Positions 11,414-23,854 of a stretch of DNA of 64,000 nt are shown in pieces. A program made the translations under genes and the position numbers. The stretch is from Zelopaecilomyces penicillatus. Its lineage: Eukaryota; Ascomycota; Sordariomycetes; Hypocreales; Pseudodiploosporaceae. The notes beneath the pieces are model-generated. The model made no database searches. It was not told where the DNA came from and saw only the letters and a list, made by a program, of their open reading frames with translations. The DNA lies in contig VCCP01000002.1 of assembly GCA_005765155.1 (NCBI GenBank), forward strand, positions 3,348,001 through 3,412,000. Reading direction: 5' to 3'. Each line of letters starts with the position of its first letter. Position 1 is the first letter of the stretch.

Positions 11414-11999
11414 ATGGACTCACTTGTGCATCCTATTCCAGAATTTGATATTATGCAGCTTGACGATGCGAACGACAGCGATGCTCGTTCCATACAACTT
11501 GAAAACGCGGTTGCTGATCCCATGGACCTCGATGATGCCAATGCCAGCGATGCCAACCCCATGAGCCCCAATGCTTCTTTGACGGTTCCAAATCACCAGT
11601 TTTATAATTCTTCAATCTTTTTTTCACATGAAACCGGAGGAATTTTATGTTACTCTGCTTTATGCTCGACCTCGGAGACACAGCTTGAATCTACCCTAGC
11701 GCTCAGTACACTCAGAATTAGCCAAAACGGTCAGGCTTCTCCACAGTTATTTGTGAGTATCAACTCTATCAAAGGTGTGTATTTTTTATTATGCGTCTTA
11801 TCCCAGTGGTCGCTAACCATATGTAACAATTAGAACCTTCTCTGTATTCCATGCAGGGAACGACTCATGGGGATTGCCTGGTAAACCGAGTCATATTACC
11901 CGCACCCATCTCCACAATCACCCCACAAACATCGAATCTTCCAACTACGACCAACACCAAGCCATTGAGAATATTGCATGTGCTTATCAACTACCCTGA
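11414..11999 (+). CDS. Small orphan protein divergent from the regulator
   Basis: Two exons, 11414-11774 and 11857-11999, joined at a phase-1 GTGTGT...GCAG intron of 82 nt, give 167 residues. The N-terminus is acidic and contains an imperfect repeat (QLDDANDSDA then DLDDANASDA), with the sequence MDLDDAN typical of disordered acidic tails. The middle is beta-like (HETGGILCYSALC). The C-terminus after the junction (GNDSWGLPGKPSHITRTHL) reads as well-formed protein, which supports the splice. There is no signal peptide or membrane segment. Family not recognised. Its head-to-head position with the Zn2Cys6 gene suggests shared control, but this is inference. Confidence 0.55.
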
Positions 12000-13042
12000 A
12001 CAACATCATACCAACACAGGTCCATCGCCTACCCGTTGAAGTAGAATGGTCTATTATAAGAGTGTGCTCATGGTTAAGGTTGTACGGGTAAGAGCACCTC
12101 TGAAGGGTGTCGAAGGTAGATGGTTCGGGTAACGAGACGCTTTCCTTGTGGCGACTTAAATATTGTGCGAGCACGCATGCTGTATCGTTTTAGAATTATG
12201 TCGAGCATTTATAGAGGATTATACTGTTGGATACTACATGAATACTCATTGACAGCGTTAGAGCAATTATAGCGTAGTCATGTTCCGGGCTTGTATGCAA
12301 ATTATACACAGGAAAGTCTCACAATTCAGGAACAATAACCTCGTCTAGAACATCTGTATCAGCTCGAATCCCATCCCCAACACCTTTCCCAAGTCAATTC
12401 TCCCAACCTAAGTGTCCGGTGGTTGGGTGTTCCAGCCATAGCCATAAGTTGCCTCCCATGGTCACCAAAAGGTATAGGGTAAGCCACGATCCTGGCTCCT
12501 AATCACCAAGAGCTTATAATTCGTTCATTTTGGCTATTTATGATACATTCTGGTCAATACAAGTGTTTCTTGAGCCAATCTATTGTGCCATTTGCAAAAA
12601 TTATCATGAATTATCTTGTGTCTGTCCATTTGAGATTAATTTCGTGAGCATCTCATCTCGTTACTGAGGAGGCATCCGGTTTCGAAATGCCGACCAATTC
12701 AAGCTGTCCTTGTCTCACACCTGCGAAGATGCTCTGGTAGACATCATCCAGATATGAACAATGCCATATCTGCGCCACTAGCAGCTTATTTGGATTGTAT
12801 GACCGGCTTTTCACTGTGTGTGCCAAGAGTTGAGCTTGTCCAAGGTGAGCTGTGTACGTGCCTGTTTGCCACCTGGGGAGATCCCCACATCAGCAGCCTA
12901 TCGATAAGCTCCCACCAACCGCTGAGCGGGGCAATTGGTCTTGAGCTCCGGTTTCGTCAACTCCAAAGCCCAAAGCCCAAACTCCCACCACTCTTCTCCA
13001 TCATCCATCTTTGCTTGCCGATCCGACAACCCGGCAGCCAAG
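12000..13042. other. Intergenic, no gene seen
   Basis: No coherent coding frame. The last 150 bases before 13043 are pyrimidine-rich in places and probably form the CSN5 promoter and leader. Confidence 0.5.
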
Positions 13043-14136
13043 ATGGAGACCGCTTTGAAGTCATGGGGTATGTACTTAACCTTCCATCTATGCATTTCAC
13101 CAACTGTTGCTGGACGGGAACAAGCTGACAACCTGCCGCAGAGCTCGACAACAACGTCCAGTTGATCGACCCCAAACGAGATGCGCTCTACAACTACGAC
13201 GCCGAGGCACAAAAGGCCATCACTGAGGCTAAACCATGGACTAAGGATCCCAACTACTTCAAATATGTGCGGATAAGCGCCGTCGCCCTGATCAAGATGA
13301 CCATGCACGCACGTTCTGGTGGCGCGCTGGAAATCATGGGCCTGATGCAAGGCTACGTCGACGGCGACACATTCGTGGTGACGGATGCTTTTCGCCTTCC
13401 TGTTGAAGGAACCGAAACACGAGTCAACGCACAAAACGAGGCGAACGAATATCTCATCCAGTATTTGGATCTGTGCCGAGCGCAGGGTCGGCCGGAGAAC
13501 GTTGTGGGCTGGTATCATAGCCACCCGGGGTATGGTTGCTGGCTCAGTGGAATCGACGTTGAGACGGAAGCTATGCAGCAGCAGTTTCAAGATCCATTCT
13601 TGGCAGTAGTTATTGATCCCGATCGTACCATCAATGCCGGCAAGGTGGAGATTGGGGCCTTCCGCACATACCCCAGCAGCCACAAGCCGGACCAGTCTGG
13701 CTCGGTCACATCAGATGGATTCCAGGCCGTGCCTCTGGCCAAGGCTGCAGAGTTCGGAGCTCATGCCAGCCGTTACTACAGTGTGGAGGTATCACACTTC
13801 AAGAGCACCTTGGACTCGCACCTGCTCGAGCTTTTATGGCACAAATACTGGGTGCAAACGCTGAGCCAGAACCCGCTTTTGACTAACCGCGACTACGGCA
13901 ACAAGCAAATTCTGGATTTGAGCTCCAAAATCAAGGAAGCAACCGCGAACATAGTGAGGAACCGCGCGACGCAGACCATGATGATGGGTGGGGGTAGCAG
14001 CAAGGCACTGGATCAAGCTGTAGACAAGCTGGCAAAGGACGCCAATCTCATTGCTTCCAAAGAGAAATCTGGGTTGATGGCAGGACAGATTAAAGCAAAG
14101 GTGTTTAACGACCTAGGGGCATCTGGAAATTCATGA
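13043..14136 (+). CDS. csn5: COP9 signalosome subunit 5 (deneddylase)
   Basis: Catalytic metalloprotease subunit of the COP9 signalosome, which removes Nedd8/Rub1 from cullins and so controls SCF-type ubiquitin ligases. In filamentous fungi it is needed for developmental and light programmes. Exon 1 (13043-13067) encodes METALKSW; intron 13068-13141; exon 2 13142-14136. Total 339 residues, the usual length. The MPN+/JAMM site is intact: Glu72 (in ALEIMG), His134 and His136 (GWYHSHPGYG), Ser144 and Asp147 (WLSGID). The N-terminal motif YFKYVRIS and the C-terminal helical region (SSKIKEATANIVRNRAT) follow the family order. A short first coding exon ending WG|E is consistent with the acceptor at 13140-13141. 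Wide intergenic spaces on both sides indicate an independent transcript. Confidence 0.96.
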
Positions 14137-17100
14137 ATTTGGTGTGGAGAAGTGTAGCCAAGCTATCTGGCTAGTGCATAAAACAACGTTCCTGACAAAA
14201 GGGTTCATAGATGGCGTTTAGAGGTGTAAATGGGAAATGATTTGATGATAAATTTGATGAACTCTCTTGGCAGCTTGATTGTGTGCCTGTATCAGCTGTC
14301 AAACTTGCCTTGCATGCACTCCCGAGTGACGAAAGAGCGAGGCTGATCTGGTGCCAGATAATAATTACCGAGGACCCTACAGGAAACTTGCGTTGGTGGC
14401 CTCCATGCCCCTGCATCTAGTGCGGTGACGATGTCTGCAAAAGGCCTGTGAAGCTGATGCAGATCAAAGTCCGGAGTAGTAGACACCATCAACAGACAGG
14501 GCCGGTGACTTGTGTGTGTATTTTGCGAGAGCCACTCAGCCCAGGCGAAAGTACAATGGGACAAAACCAGGTAGTTTTAATTGATTGTGGAATGGCGTGA
14601 TAAAATGACGGATATGGGAAATGCGTTGCGTGTTTTGGGCTTGGACAAAGCTCTACTTGCGGATGGATGGTTCCGGAGAAGCTTGGGACGGCAATAAAAA
14701 AGCAACTTGATGACGTGGATGGTTAATAGCCAAGAACTAGTGGTTCGAGCCAACGCAAGCTCACCGGATTGGGTGCAACCGTGAATTTCCCACGTTTCGA
14801 CGGCCTTGCACGTGAAGTAGGCGCCTCTGATGGCATTGACATTTCTGTCAGGCTGATGATCTCCTAAATGGGTGATCGCCAATGCAGACTGACTGGATAC
14901 AGCTGATGTGTGACTATATATCAACTGATAAGCGGTGATGCACAGCGCATCACTTTGGGTAAATAAGAGGCAATGATGATGATTTCTGATTATTTACAGC
15001 CTAATGTCATCGCCTATGTACCGAAAGCCTTCGGTACCCAGGGCTAGGAAATGGAGCACAAAAGGGGACCAATTTTAAGATGAAGCCGGACCGGAAGACA
15101 ATGCACAGCCACGACAAATGTTACAGGACAGGTGCACCAACTTGCAACCAAACGGCCTAGCTGTCCAAGGTTTTAAGCGCCTGGTACTCAGTAATTATGT
15201 ATTTGCTCACTGTACTAGCACACCAAGTTTCACGCTATTTGAACAGTGTCAGATTTAGATTAAACTCACTGTATAATGGTTGCAACATCCAAAGACGGCG
15301 GCCGCACCAGCGACTGGTACCTGAGGCTATTGGTTGTATTGGTTGTATTGGTTGTATTAGTTGTAAGCACTTTAGATAGACAAGGCCGTAACACAATAAA
15401 AAAGCCTGGCAGAGGCCCTTGGCACATGAATTGTAGATTCCATAAAAGAAAAGAATAACAATGTCACAGTGGGGAAAATCTTTGTTGATGAGGATCATGG
15501 ATGGCTTGTGCTGGGCTGAAGGAAGGGGGTGGGAAAAGGGAAGCCAGGGGGAGCTCGGGCCAAGCGATGGTGGGTTCCTTGACGTCATGGACCGATCAGT
15601 ACGATGAAACTATTTTGACACGATCAACAACGGAACGCCCCAATTGCGAATGCAATGCAAACACTGCCGGAGGACAGCTACCTGTAATGGCAAGGTGTGT
15701 GAATACGGGAGACGTACATTGTTTTTCAATTACTGCCAAAGACACATCTATTAAAATGTACCATTTGGTTCGTCGTGGCTGGCTGGAGGAAACGATGTTC
15801 GTGAAAAGCAACATGATGCACAGTGTTCGTAGCTTCACATGTTGTATGATGCGAAGTTGTTGTCGTGCGGCAGCATATTAATACAGTAAGGCGCATTGGA
15901 GGGAGACAAACTCAATCTAGACGAAGTTTCTCGTCGCATTAGGTACCTAGATTGGAACCCTCCTGTACTAAAACCGCAAAGTTGCCCAGAACCTTGACCC
16001 AGACTTTTTCGATGCTCTCCTAACGTCATGATACGTAAACCCAGGGCACGTTGCCGAGCATCATGTACCACAACCCACTAATAAGGCGGTGTCTTGTAGG
16101 TTCGAGTTCGAATAACTTGCTGGGATAGTTACCGTACAGTACATTGGCGCCCATGCAGGCTGGCATCAAAGACGCATACTGGCCGTCGCTGAGTGGACGA
16201 GAGAGAGAGACTGCATTCCATTCCACCACATCAAGGCTCCGAGGGGGGATGTTTTGTCTCAACGTGGGTTGGAGGAAGCATCGTTGTCAGGGCTAGACTT
16301 GCGTGTCTTGAGGAACCTCTCTCTCGTTCAGCTGATCAGTCCACTGTGAACATGTCTTGCCTGTGGTAACTTGTAACTTGGTATCTTTGTTAAGGTTAGT
16401 TGACAATTCCTCGCCGTCACATCTTCAGAAGCCACTTGGCGTTGGTGACAGGCCACGAAAGCACAAATCTCGATCACCGATCCAAACCCCTCCATTAATT
16501 TCCCCTTCAGGCCTGTAGTTAGGCGCACGCCTCTCCCCTAAGGGCCGAGCGCTAGGGCCTACCGCACCTCTGGTGTCCACAGGAGCTCTGCTAGACTGCC
16601 TGCACACTGCTGGAGCTCTCCGGTTTTGGAGCGTCGAGACACAAGATGCAGGAAAACATGGAAACCCAACCTTTCGACCTCTCCCACACCCACCACGCAA
16701 ATCCATACTTTTCCCTCCCATCATCCACACCCCCCCTCCCCTCCCAATTACGCAAGAAGACGGCACTTGGAACTGCGAGTCTTGCCTGAGAGCCTGCACC
16801 GCTCCATAATTACTCCTAGTGACGCGCTCATTGGCTGACGCTCAGCCATTCGATGGGCTCGACTGGCCGCGTCAATGACGTACTCGTCGCTCTGGTACAA
16901 CGTCACTCCCTGAATTGGCCAAACCAAGCTTCCGCTTCAGCTAGCTTTGTACTCCCCTGTCGCCATGGAAGCCCTCCTCAGACGCTGCAGCAACTGGCCC
17001 AGCGTTTGGTTCCGAGGCAGTTGGTTATAAACACCGCCCTGCCTCCAGCCCAGTCTGCACTGAACCTTTCTCTCCCTTCCTCATCTTCTCACGCCTTGCA

Positions 17101-17329
17101 ATCAATATACCCCATAATAACGATTCCTGTGATACCCAAAATACCCTGAATTCATTCGACAAATTGTCAACCTGCTCAATTCACACTGTTCAAAGCAGCC
17201 GACTACTATTCCCAAGACGCGGAATCTGCTTTCCATACTCGAACACAACTAAAACACCTATCACCGAGATACCCATTTCGCTTTACTAATTAAAACCGAT
17301 ATCCGCATTTAATACATCATTATTTCATC
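14137..17329. other. Long intergenic stretch
   Basis: About 3.2 kb without a supportable protein gene. Open frames up to about 125 codons occur on both strands but have no consistent splice partners or recognisable motifs. The last few hundred bases (16850-17329) are C/T-rich with in-line CACC and ATACCC tracts, typical of a fungal promoter and leader for the strongly biased gene that follows. Confidence 0.5.
15329..15364. repeat. 9-bp tandem repeat (ATTGGTTGT)
   Basis: Four consecutive ATTGGTTGT units, the last with one change (ATTAGTTGT). Non-coding minisatellite. Confidence 0.9.
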
Positions 17330-20012
17330 ATGGCTACTCCTGCTGTCAACAAGCCCACCGACACCAAGGTGAAGGAGGAGGATATCAACCGCAAGCTGCA
17401 AATCTACGGCATCTTCACCGCGTTCCAAAATGGCAAGACGCCCTCGGTATGTGTAGCCAACTAGATATGATTGCGGTTCCGTTCATCATGTACTGACAGC
17501 CCTTTAGAACGACCAGATCGACGTCGCTCTTAACAGCTTCCTCGAATCAAAGGCCCTAAGTAAACACGACAAGCTCTCCAAGGAGGGACAAAGCCTGGTG
17601 CAGGATACCAGGGAAGTCGTGCGACAGGCAAAAGAGCTCTTGCTCTCCAAGAATGAGGGCAATCTCATCCAGGACTTCATCTGGCAGACGACTCAGTTTG
17701 ATCCCAAGGCTGTCAGCGGTCCCAATGCCCCGGTCAGCAAGGACATTGCCAAGCGTGATGGGGACGAGGCTTTGCAGGGCTTGAGGACTTTGGGAACACT
17801 GCTCATCACCAATGGCCAGTTCCGAAAGCTACGTGAGTACACCACCACACGTGAATAATCCCAAGATTTAGTAACTTACAAATACAATGATATAGTCAAG
17901 GATGCCACTGTGCTTGCGCGCGACATGGTCGGCGATGGTGCTTCCAACGCTGCCAACTTGGTCCGCCCTTCAGAAGAACAACTCTCTCAGATTGACCAGG
18001 CTGCGCCAGATAACACATGGCACGAGGCTCCCAAGTTTTCCAAGGACGACTTGAAGAATCAAGCCAAGGGAATCTACGGCGGTAATGCCAAGAAGGACGC
18101 CAAGGATATTGCAGCCGCTGCCACTGATTCCAGCCAAAATCCCCACGCTGATGGTGGAGAGGCAGCCAAGTCGGCCATCAGCAAGAAGATTGACGAAAAC
18201 GTGGACGAGGAGACCAAGGAGAAGATCCGCAAGCGCAATGAAGAGTATCGCCGTAAGACCAGAGAGTATCTGAATAAGAAGATGCCTCAGGAGCGCAAGG
18301 ATCAGGTCATCTGGCGCCTGAAGAAGATTGTTCTCGAATGCCAGCAGCATCCTGACTATTCTCAGGCTATCCAGGCCTTGTTGAGACTTGCTGAGGAGTA
18401 TGGCAAACATGGTAGCAACTACAGCAAGGGATCTGCCGGCTCCGCCAAAGAGGCCCGATCTGGGTTCGCCGCCGCTGAAGCTGATTTGCGTACCCTCCTC
18501 GAGAGATTTGCCAACGGCACATCCACCGAGGACCTTTGGGCCTCAATCGGTCAGATCTACGAGGACGCTAACAAGGACCCCGAGCTCAAGGGCTGGTTCA
18601 AGAACTTTGATTCGTTCATCAGGCGCTGCCTTCTTGAACAGGGCTATGTCCTGGAGGATGCTTCTACCCATGAGTGGAACCGTCTTAATGAACAAGGTCG
18701 ATATCTACTCCGTGAGAAGTATCGCAGTCACACCAACCGTGTTGTCGATGAGCTGAAGTTCATCGCCGACCAGTTTGACCAAGATTCGCAGAACAAGGCG
18801 TTCGGTGCTTCAGTCCAGAAGCTGTTCAAGGATCTCGGCAACGACGAGAATGGCAAGGCGGCCTTCAAGCCCCATCTGCTCAAGGATCTGACCGAGGTCA
18901 TCATCCCCGGCGTTCTGGAGAACATTGCATACATTCCTATCCCCAGAATCGAGTACTCTGATCCCAAATTCGATGCTATCATTGAGAACCTGGTTCTTGA
19001 GAGCGACAACTTCATGCCCAACATTCTTGAAATTTCCAGTGATAACTACTTCCGCTGGGGTCGCAAGAAGATTGCCAACAAGAACAAGAACACCATTGAC
19101 ATTAAGGTGTCTGGTGTCCAGATGGATCTCCGAGACGTCAGCTTCCATGTTAAGCGTAAGGCTGGCTTCCCCAAGATCACTGACACTGGTGTCGTTGACA
19201 TTCTTCTCCCCGGAGATGGTTTCTCCTTCCGCATGAAGGTCTCCACTGCCGACAAGCACGATAGCCAGCACATGTTCAAGGTTGAGAAGGTTGATGTTGA
19301 TGTCAAGGGCTTGAAGCTCAATGTCAAGCAGTCTAAGTACAAGCTTCTCTTTGCTCTTGTCAAGCCTATTGCTCTCAAGGCTCTGCGACCCGCCTTGCAG
19401 GCCGCTATTGAGAAGGCTATCAAGGATCAGTGTAACGAGCTTGATACTTTCCTCTTTGAGGTGAAGAAGGAGGCCGACCGCGCCAAGGAGCAGATCAAGA
19501 ACGATCCTGAGCAGGCCGTCAACATCTACAAACGTTACTACGACGCCGCGCAGAAGCGCATGCTTCAGGGCAAGAAGAAGGCCAAGGAGGCTACCGAGGA
19601 CAAGAAGGTCAACGTTGCCATGACCAAGCATGACAGCATCTTCCCCGAAATCTCCCTGCCAGGCGGCATCAGCTCCAAGGCTACTGAGTACAAGGACCTG
19701 GCTGCCAAGGGTGACAAGTGGGAGAGCCCCGTCTTCTCCATTGGCAACGCCAAGAAGAGCACCAACATTCCACCCGCTCCCAAGATTGAGCGCAAGTCTC
19801 ACCCTGTCAGCAACGGCCACTCTAATGGCCATGCTAACGGCCACGGCAATGGTCACACCAACCTGGCCAGCAACGGTAATGGATACGGCAACGGCAATGG
19901 CTTTAGCAACGGCGGTTTGAACACCAAGCCCGCAGTGCTTTTGCCGGTGCCTGTACCTGTGGCTGCGCCTTCCAACAGCCAGTTGGCTGCAAACACATTC
20001 ACAGCGTATTAG
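17330..20012 (+). CDS. HAM1-like protein (DUF5923/DUF4449)
   Basis: 852 residues in three exons: 17330-17446, 17508-17832, 17896-20012. Junctions are phase 0 and phase 1 and the total is 2559 nt. The architecture matches fungal HAM1-like proteins with an N-terminal DUF5923-type and C-terminal DUF4449-type region; the latter resembles lipid-binding BPI/SMP-like folds (family knowledge, fold not proved here). Visible features: a helical, charged N-terminal half (SNDQIDVALNSFLESKALS, KIRKRNEEYRRKTREYL) and a beta-rich segment around residues 500-600 (DIKVSGVQMDLRDVSFHVK, VDILLPGDGFSFRMKV). These are followed by Lys-rich coils and a disordered tail with repeated NGH units (about 19812-19860) and VPVPVAAP. 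Codon use is strongly C-ending, suggesting high expression. Its exact role is not known to me. Confidence 0.8.
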
Positions 20013-20771
20013 AATTACGTATGGGGAGGGAACGATGAGATTCGATGGGGACGATGTGTGTCCCGTGAAGAGAGAAAGTAATGCGAAACATAATACCCAA
20101 ATAATCCCAGGCTGTCGACTCGACTTGACTCGAGGGGGCCGGATTTTGAAACTGCTTGCAAAATATGATACCACCTGTCTGCAGCGATTGCGGATGGGAG
20201 AAAAAGGAGGAACTGTAATGGAGATGGGATGGAAGGGGATTTGAACAACGCCGATCATTTTCTGAATGGTTTTCCTAATGTCATTTTTCTACTTTGTAAT
20301 GTTTTCATTATTCTGTGTCTGTATGGTTAGTGATAGTTTGTAGTATTATGATGATATTATTACGGTTGACTCGAACTCTTGATTGGAATGTGTATGTTTA
20401 TTGAGTACCATTCTTTAACTTATTTAAGTGTGACTTAACCGGTCTTCCAACGATTGTCAGGAAGCATTTTGGCATAATGTCTGTGAAGGTTTCTTTGACA
20501 TGTTTGTCTGCTTCATCGTTGACATCAGAATTGTTGTCATGAGCTTTTGCTGTTGGGAGCAAGTACCATGTACGTACGTAAGCCGCGGTGGCTATGGGAA
20601 GGGACGACGTCACAGGCACAGGCGATGAGCGAATAGACATGAAACGTTGAATCAATGACACGGCTGGCAACCAGACAGCAAAAATACGCCTCTGCCTATA
20701 TATCCTCCATCAGCAGTTCAAATTCTCATTCATTTCAGATGACGCTGAACTGAGAAGAGGAAAAATAAGCC
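20013..20771. other. Intergenic, no gene seen
   Basis: AT-rich around 20260-20420, with no convincing gene. Probably the 3' end of the HAM1-like gene and the promoter of the next. Confidence 0.5.
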
Positions 20772-23188
20772 ATGACAAAAGTTACAGCAGCACCAGCTGC
20801 GACACCGGCACAGTCGTCAAGCGGGGAGCAGCTCAACGTTGTCCACCTGACGGCGGAACAAATCCATGCTCTTCTCGATATCTTGACGCATCATGAGACG
20901 TATGCAGAGACTGAGGGCTTCAAGACTGCAGATGCAGTAGCGAACTATGGGTTCCCGTTTGCGCGGACGACGCAGATACCAGCCTCTGTCGGGAATAGCC
21001 GCTCCGCCACGCCAACGCCATTTCTCAACGGTAAGGATAAGAATAACGGGACAAAGAGTGACCGCATCGATAGCGATGATGAGGCAAAACATCCGGCTGT
21101 ACAGTCAACTTCGCCAGTCCTGCAGACACTACTGACGGGCATCCTCTTGTCGTTCCCTGGGATGGAGAACCTGCCCCCCTCATTCTGGTCCGTCTATATG
21201 CAAGGCCTGCTTGCGCGGTTCGGTGAGGCAGATTTGTCAGAGAGTTACGACAAGGGTGTGATGGGCACGCGCAAGTTGTTGGCAACGGGGGCGAGCTCCA
21301 TTGTTGAGATGGTGGCGCGCGGGGTTCTTGGTGGAGTGGAGAGGCGGAGCAAAAAGAATGTGGAGGAGAGTGATGAGTTGCCGGCAACAGGTACAGATAG
21401 AGAAGGGAAACAAGAGACGTCTGAGAAGAAGTTGAAAGAAGGAGAGTATGATCACAGCAAGGCTGGTGATTTGGAAAGAGCGTGGGATGACTTTGTGGAG
21501 GAGTTGGTGTATGGTGATTTGGTGGATGACATGTTTGAGCATTTGGCAAAGACGGGGGATTTGGATGCTCATTCGTCTCTTGTCAAAGCTGCAGCCGACT
21601 ATGCCATCATTCAGTAAGAACCTCATACCCCTTTACTCACCAAAATCCATATGGGATGTACGATACTGACAGAAACACTCAACCACACTATAGTCTGGCT
21701 TCTTTTGTCCATCATACATTTATCCACCTCCCCGAGGGCCGCTATCTCCTCAAACTCATAGAAAACATCAACAATCTAATCCCCTACAAGATGCTGAAGC
21801 AGACACTACGGATAGGCAATGCCGCCACTATGATTAATGGCCTGATGCGCCTGCTCCTCGCCAAGCTGAGCGTCACTAGCGTTACTAACTGGGTCGGACT
21901 GACGGCGAACCCAGATGACGGGATGAACTTACTACAACGTATCATATCGGCTGTGCTAGCTTGGGATATGTCCGAGTTCCGTAAGGGTTCCGGGAAGATT
22001 GAGAAGCTCAAAGAAGGGGAGGGGAGGCCGACGGAGGAGATGTTGCAGGCGATTCGGAAACATGTTGATGCGTCACGGCGTGAGCATGATGATTTGCGCG
22101 CAGAGAGTTTGCGGAATGAGCAGTCCATCATTGCTACAATTCTCAACGCATCCGATCCAGTTATGGCCTCCAAAATCAGCGATATCCAACACGAGAAGTG
22201 TCTGGAGTATTATTCTGCGCTCTTATCCGCCCGCGACCGCGATGCCATCACCACAGTACTTTGCAGACAACCCCCGGATCTCTTCACGCACGTGGTCAGA
22301 GGCTTCCTCGACGCGTACGACCCTATGATCCGAGGTGTGCACTCACGCATGGACCTGCGCAAGTTTGTCCAAGAGGTGCAGGACCTGATGACGGTTCTGA
22401 TCCAGCAGGGTAAACCGATTAAAGTCGCGAGCACTAACAGCGGCGGCGGGAAGATGGAGGAGAGGATGTCGAGCGTGGAGGATTATGTGATGCTGATTAG
22501 GGAGCAGAGGGGGGTGATATATGGATGGTTGCATTCGTTGGCGAAGAAGTGTCCGGATGTGTGGGAGCATTTGCGGGTTTGGGCAAAGGATGTGGCTGTT
22601 AAGTTTCGGGAGCCGGGGAGAGATGGTTCTGCTACAAAGAGTGAGAACGTCAAAGCAAAGGGCTTGAGTGAGGGTCTCGGTAATCTCTTTGCTTCTCTTG
22701 ATCAGTCAAGCCAAAAGCCCATTCTCGCTGCTATTGACGCGCACGCCTCATATCTCGCCTCTCTGAGCACCCTATCCAACACACGCCTACAACAAATCGC
22801 AGACGCTACCTCAGACTCCAAATCTTCCCCAGACAACGCCCACAACTACAGCGGAAAACTCGGCCCGGGCGTCTACTTGGCGCGATGGCACCATCTTTTG
22901 GACGAAACGCTCATTACACCTTCAGAGCCGCCGCACAAACCTAGCGCAATGCGACACGGTAGAGATGTGAAGCATATCATGGCGATGGGCAAGTCCAGTC
23001 TAGCGGAGGGTGGCGGTGGCGAACAGAAGAAAGGGGGGGTTAGAGAAGAAGAAGAAAAAGGAGGGGATGAGGCTAGGAATGTAGAGGATCAGGTGCCTGC
23101 TGCGCCGGATGTGAAAGTGGTGGTGGAGGTGTTGGGGGAAGGGTTTAAAGGGTTGGTGAGGGAGAGGAGGGCGGAGATTGTGGCGTGA
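20772..23188 (+). CDS. PX-associated / DUF3818 domain protein lacking PX
   Basis: 778 residues in two exons, 20772-21613 and 21694-23188 (phase-2 junction, 80-nt intron). The N-terminus has the PX-associated domain signature (LTAEQIHALLDILTHHETY..GFPF, residues about 28-70, then SFWSVYMQGLLARFGEADLSE). After the junction comes DUF3818-type sequence (PEGRYLLKLIENINNLIPY, MINGLMRLLLAKLSVTSVTNW) continuing through helical segments to about residue 560, then GVYLARWHHLLDETL. Related fungal proteins such as yeast YPR097W carry a phosphoinositide-binding PX domain between the two; here I see none. The C-terminus ends in Gly/Glu-rich low-complexity sequence. The protein may act in lipid or membrane trafficking at contact sites, by family analogy only. 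Confidence 0.75.
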
Positions 23189-23854
23189 TAGGTGTTGGAA
23201 GAGATGGGAAGAATGTGAATTTTCTATGATGTGTTCATTACTACAGACAATGAATGCCGTTGAGATTAGATATACAGAGTTTCTAGATAGATTGATAAAG
23301 AACTTGGCAAACACTCAGGGGTCATTTTATTCTATAATGCTCAAATTGAGTTTTACACTTATCTAGAGATAATATAATGAGGCTGGCGATTGACCTAATT
23401 AACTGCAATAGATCATTGTGAACTCATGCCTGACCTTGAAAGTGTCTGCCTCCCGTTTGGCTCATGACTGGCTGTGTTTTGGTTATATCGCGAGTAGAGC
23501 CTAATTCCCTATTTTTTGCACTGGGCAATGCCTGTTTATGGTAAGGCCAAGAACTAGTAAACAAAGCAAAATAATGGACAGCATGAAACTTAGACTATCA
23601 AAAGTACAGATCAAGGTGAGACTTCCTAAGCTCAGGTTGTATACCACGCCTTTTGATGTATGAGTTGCGTGGAAGTATATACCTCCTTTTTAGCAAAATA
23701 ACTGCTCCCTAACTGCTGTCATACAGATTGCCCAAAATAAGTCCAAATTAACTCCCAAAAACGAAGATCAACAAACACAATGCGATGGCTCGTCATATCA
23801 GCTAGTGTCCATCTCCAGCTCAAGTCTCCCAATGCTGTTCGTGTCCCCCCAATT
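23189..23854. other. Intergenic between convergent genes
   Basis: AT-rich 3' flanks of the PX-associated gene (plus) and the deaminase-like gene (minus). No gene seen. Confidence 0.5.

Noticed and set aside
12898..13683. 261-codon minus-strand open frame
   Set aside because: Antisense shadow of the strongly codon-biased CSN5 gene.
16040..16120. Sequence resembling a tRNA T-arm (TAGGTTCGAGTTCGAAT)
   Set aside because: The flanking bases cannot form the T stem, acceptor stem or a D-arm at the right distance.
18810..20258. 482-codon minus-strand open frame
   Set aside because: Antisense to the HAM1-like gene. Long antisense frames are expected where the sense strand prefers C-ending codons, and the product is a low-complexity Leu/Val string.
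20398..20670. 90-codon minus-strand open frame after the HAM1-like gene
   Set aside because: No conserved motif, no splice partner, and it lies in the AT-rich 3' flank.
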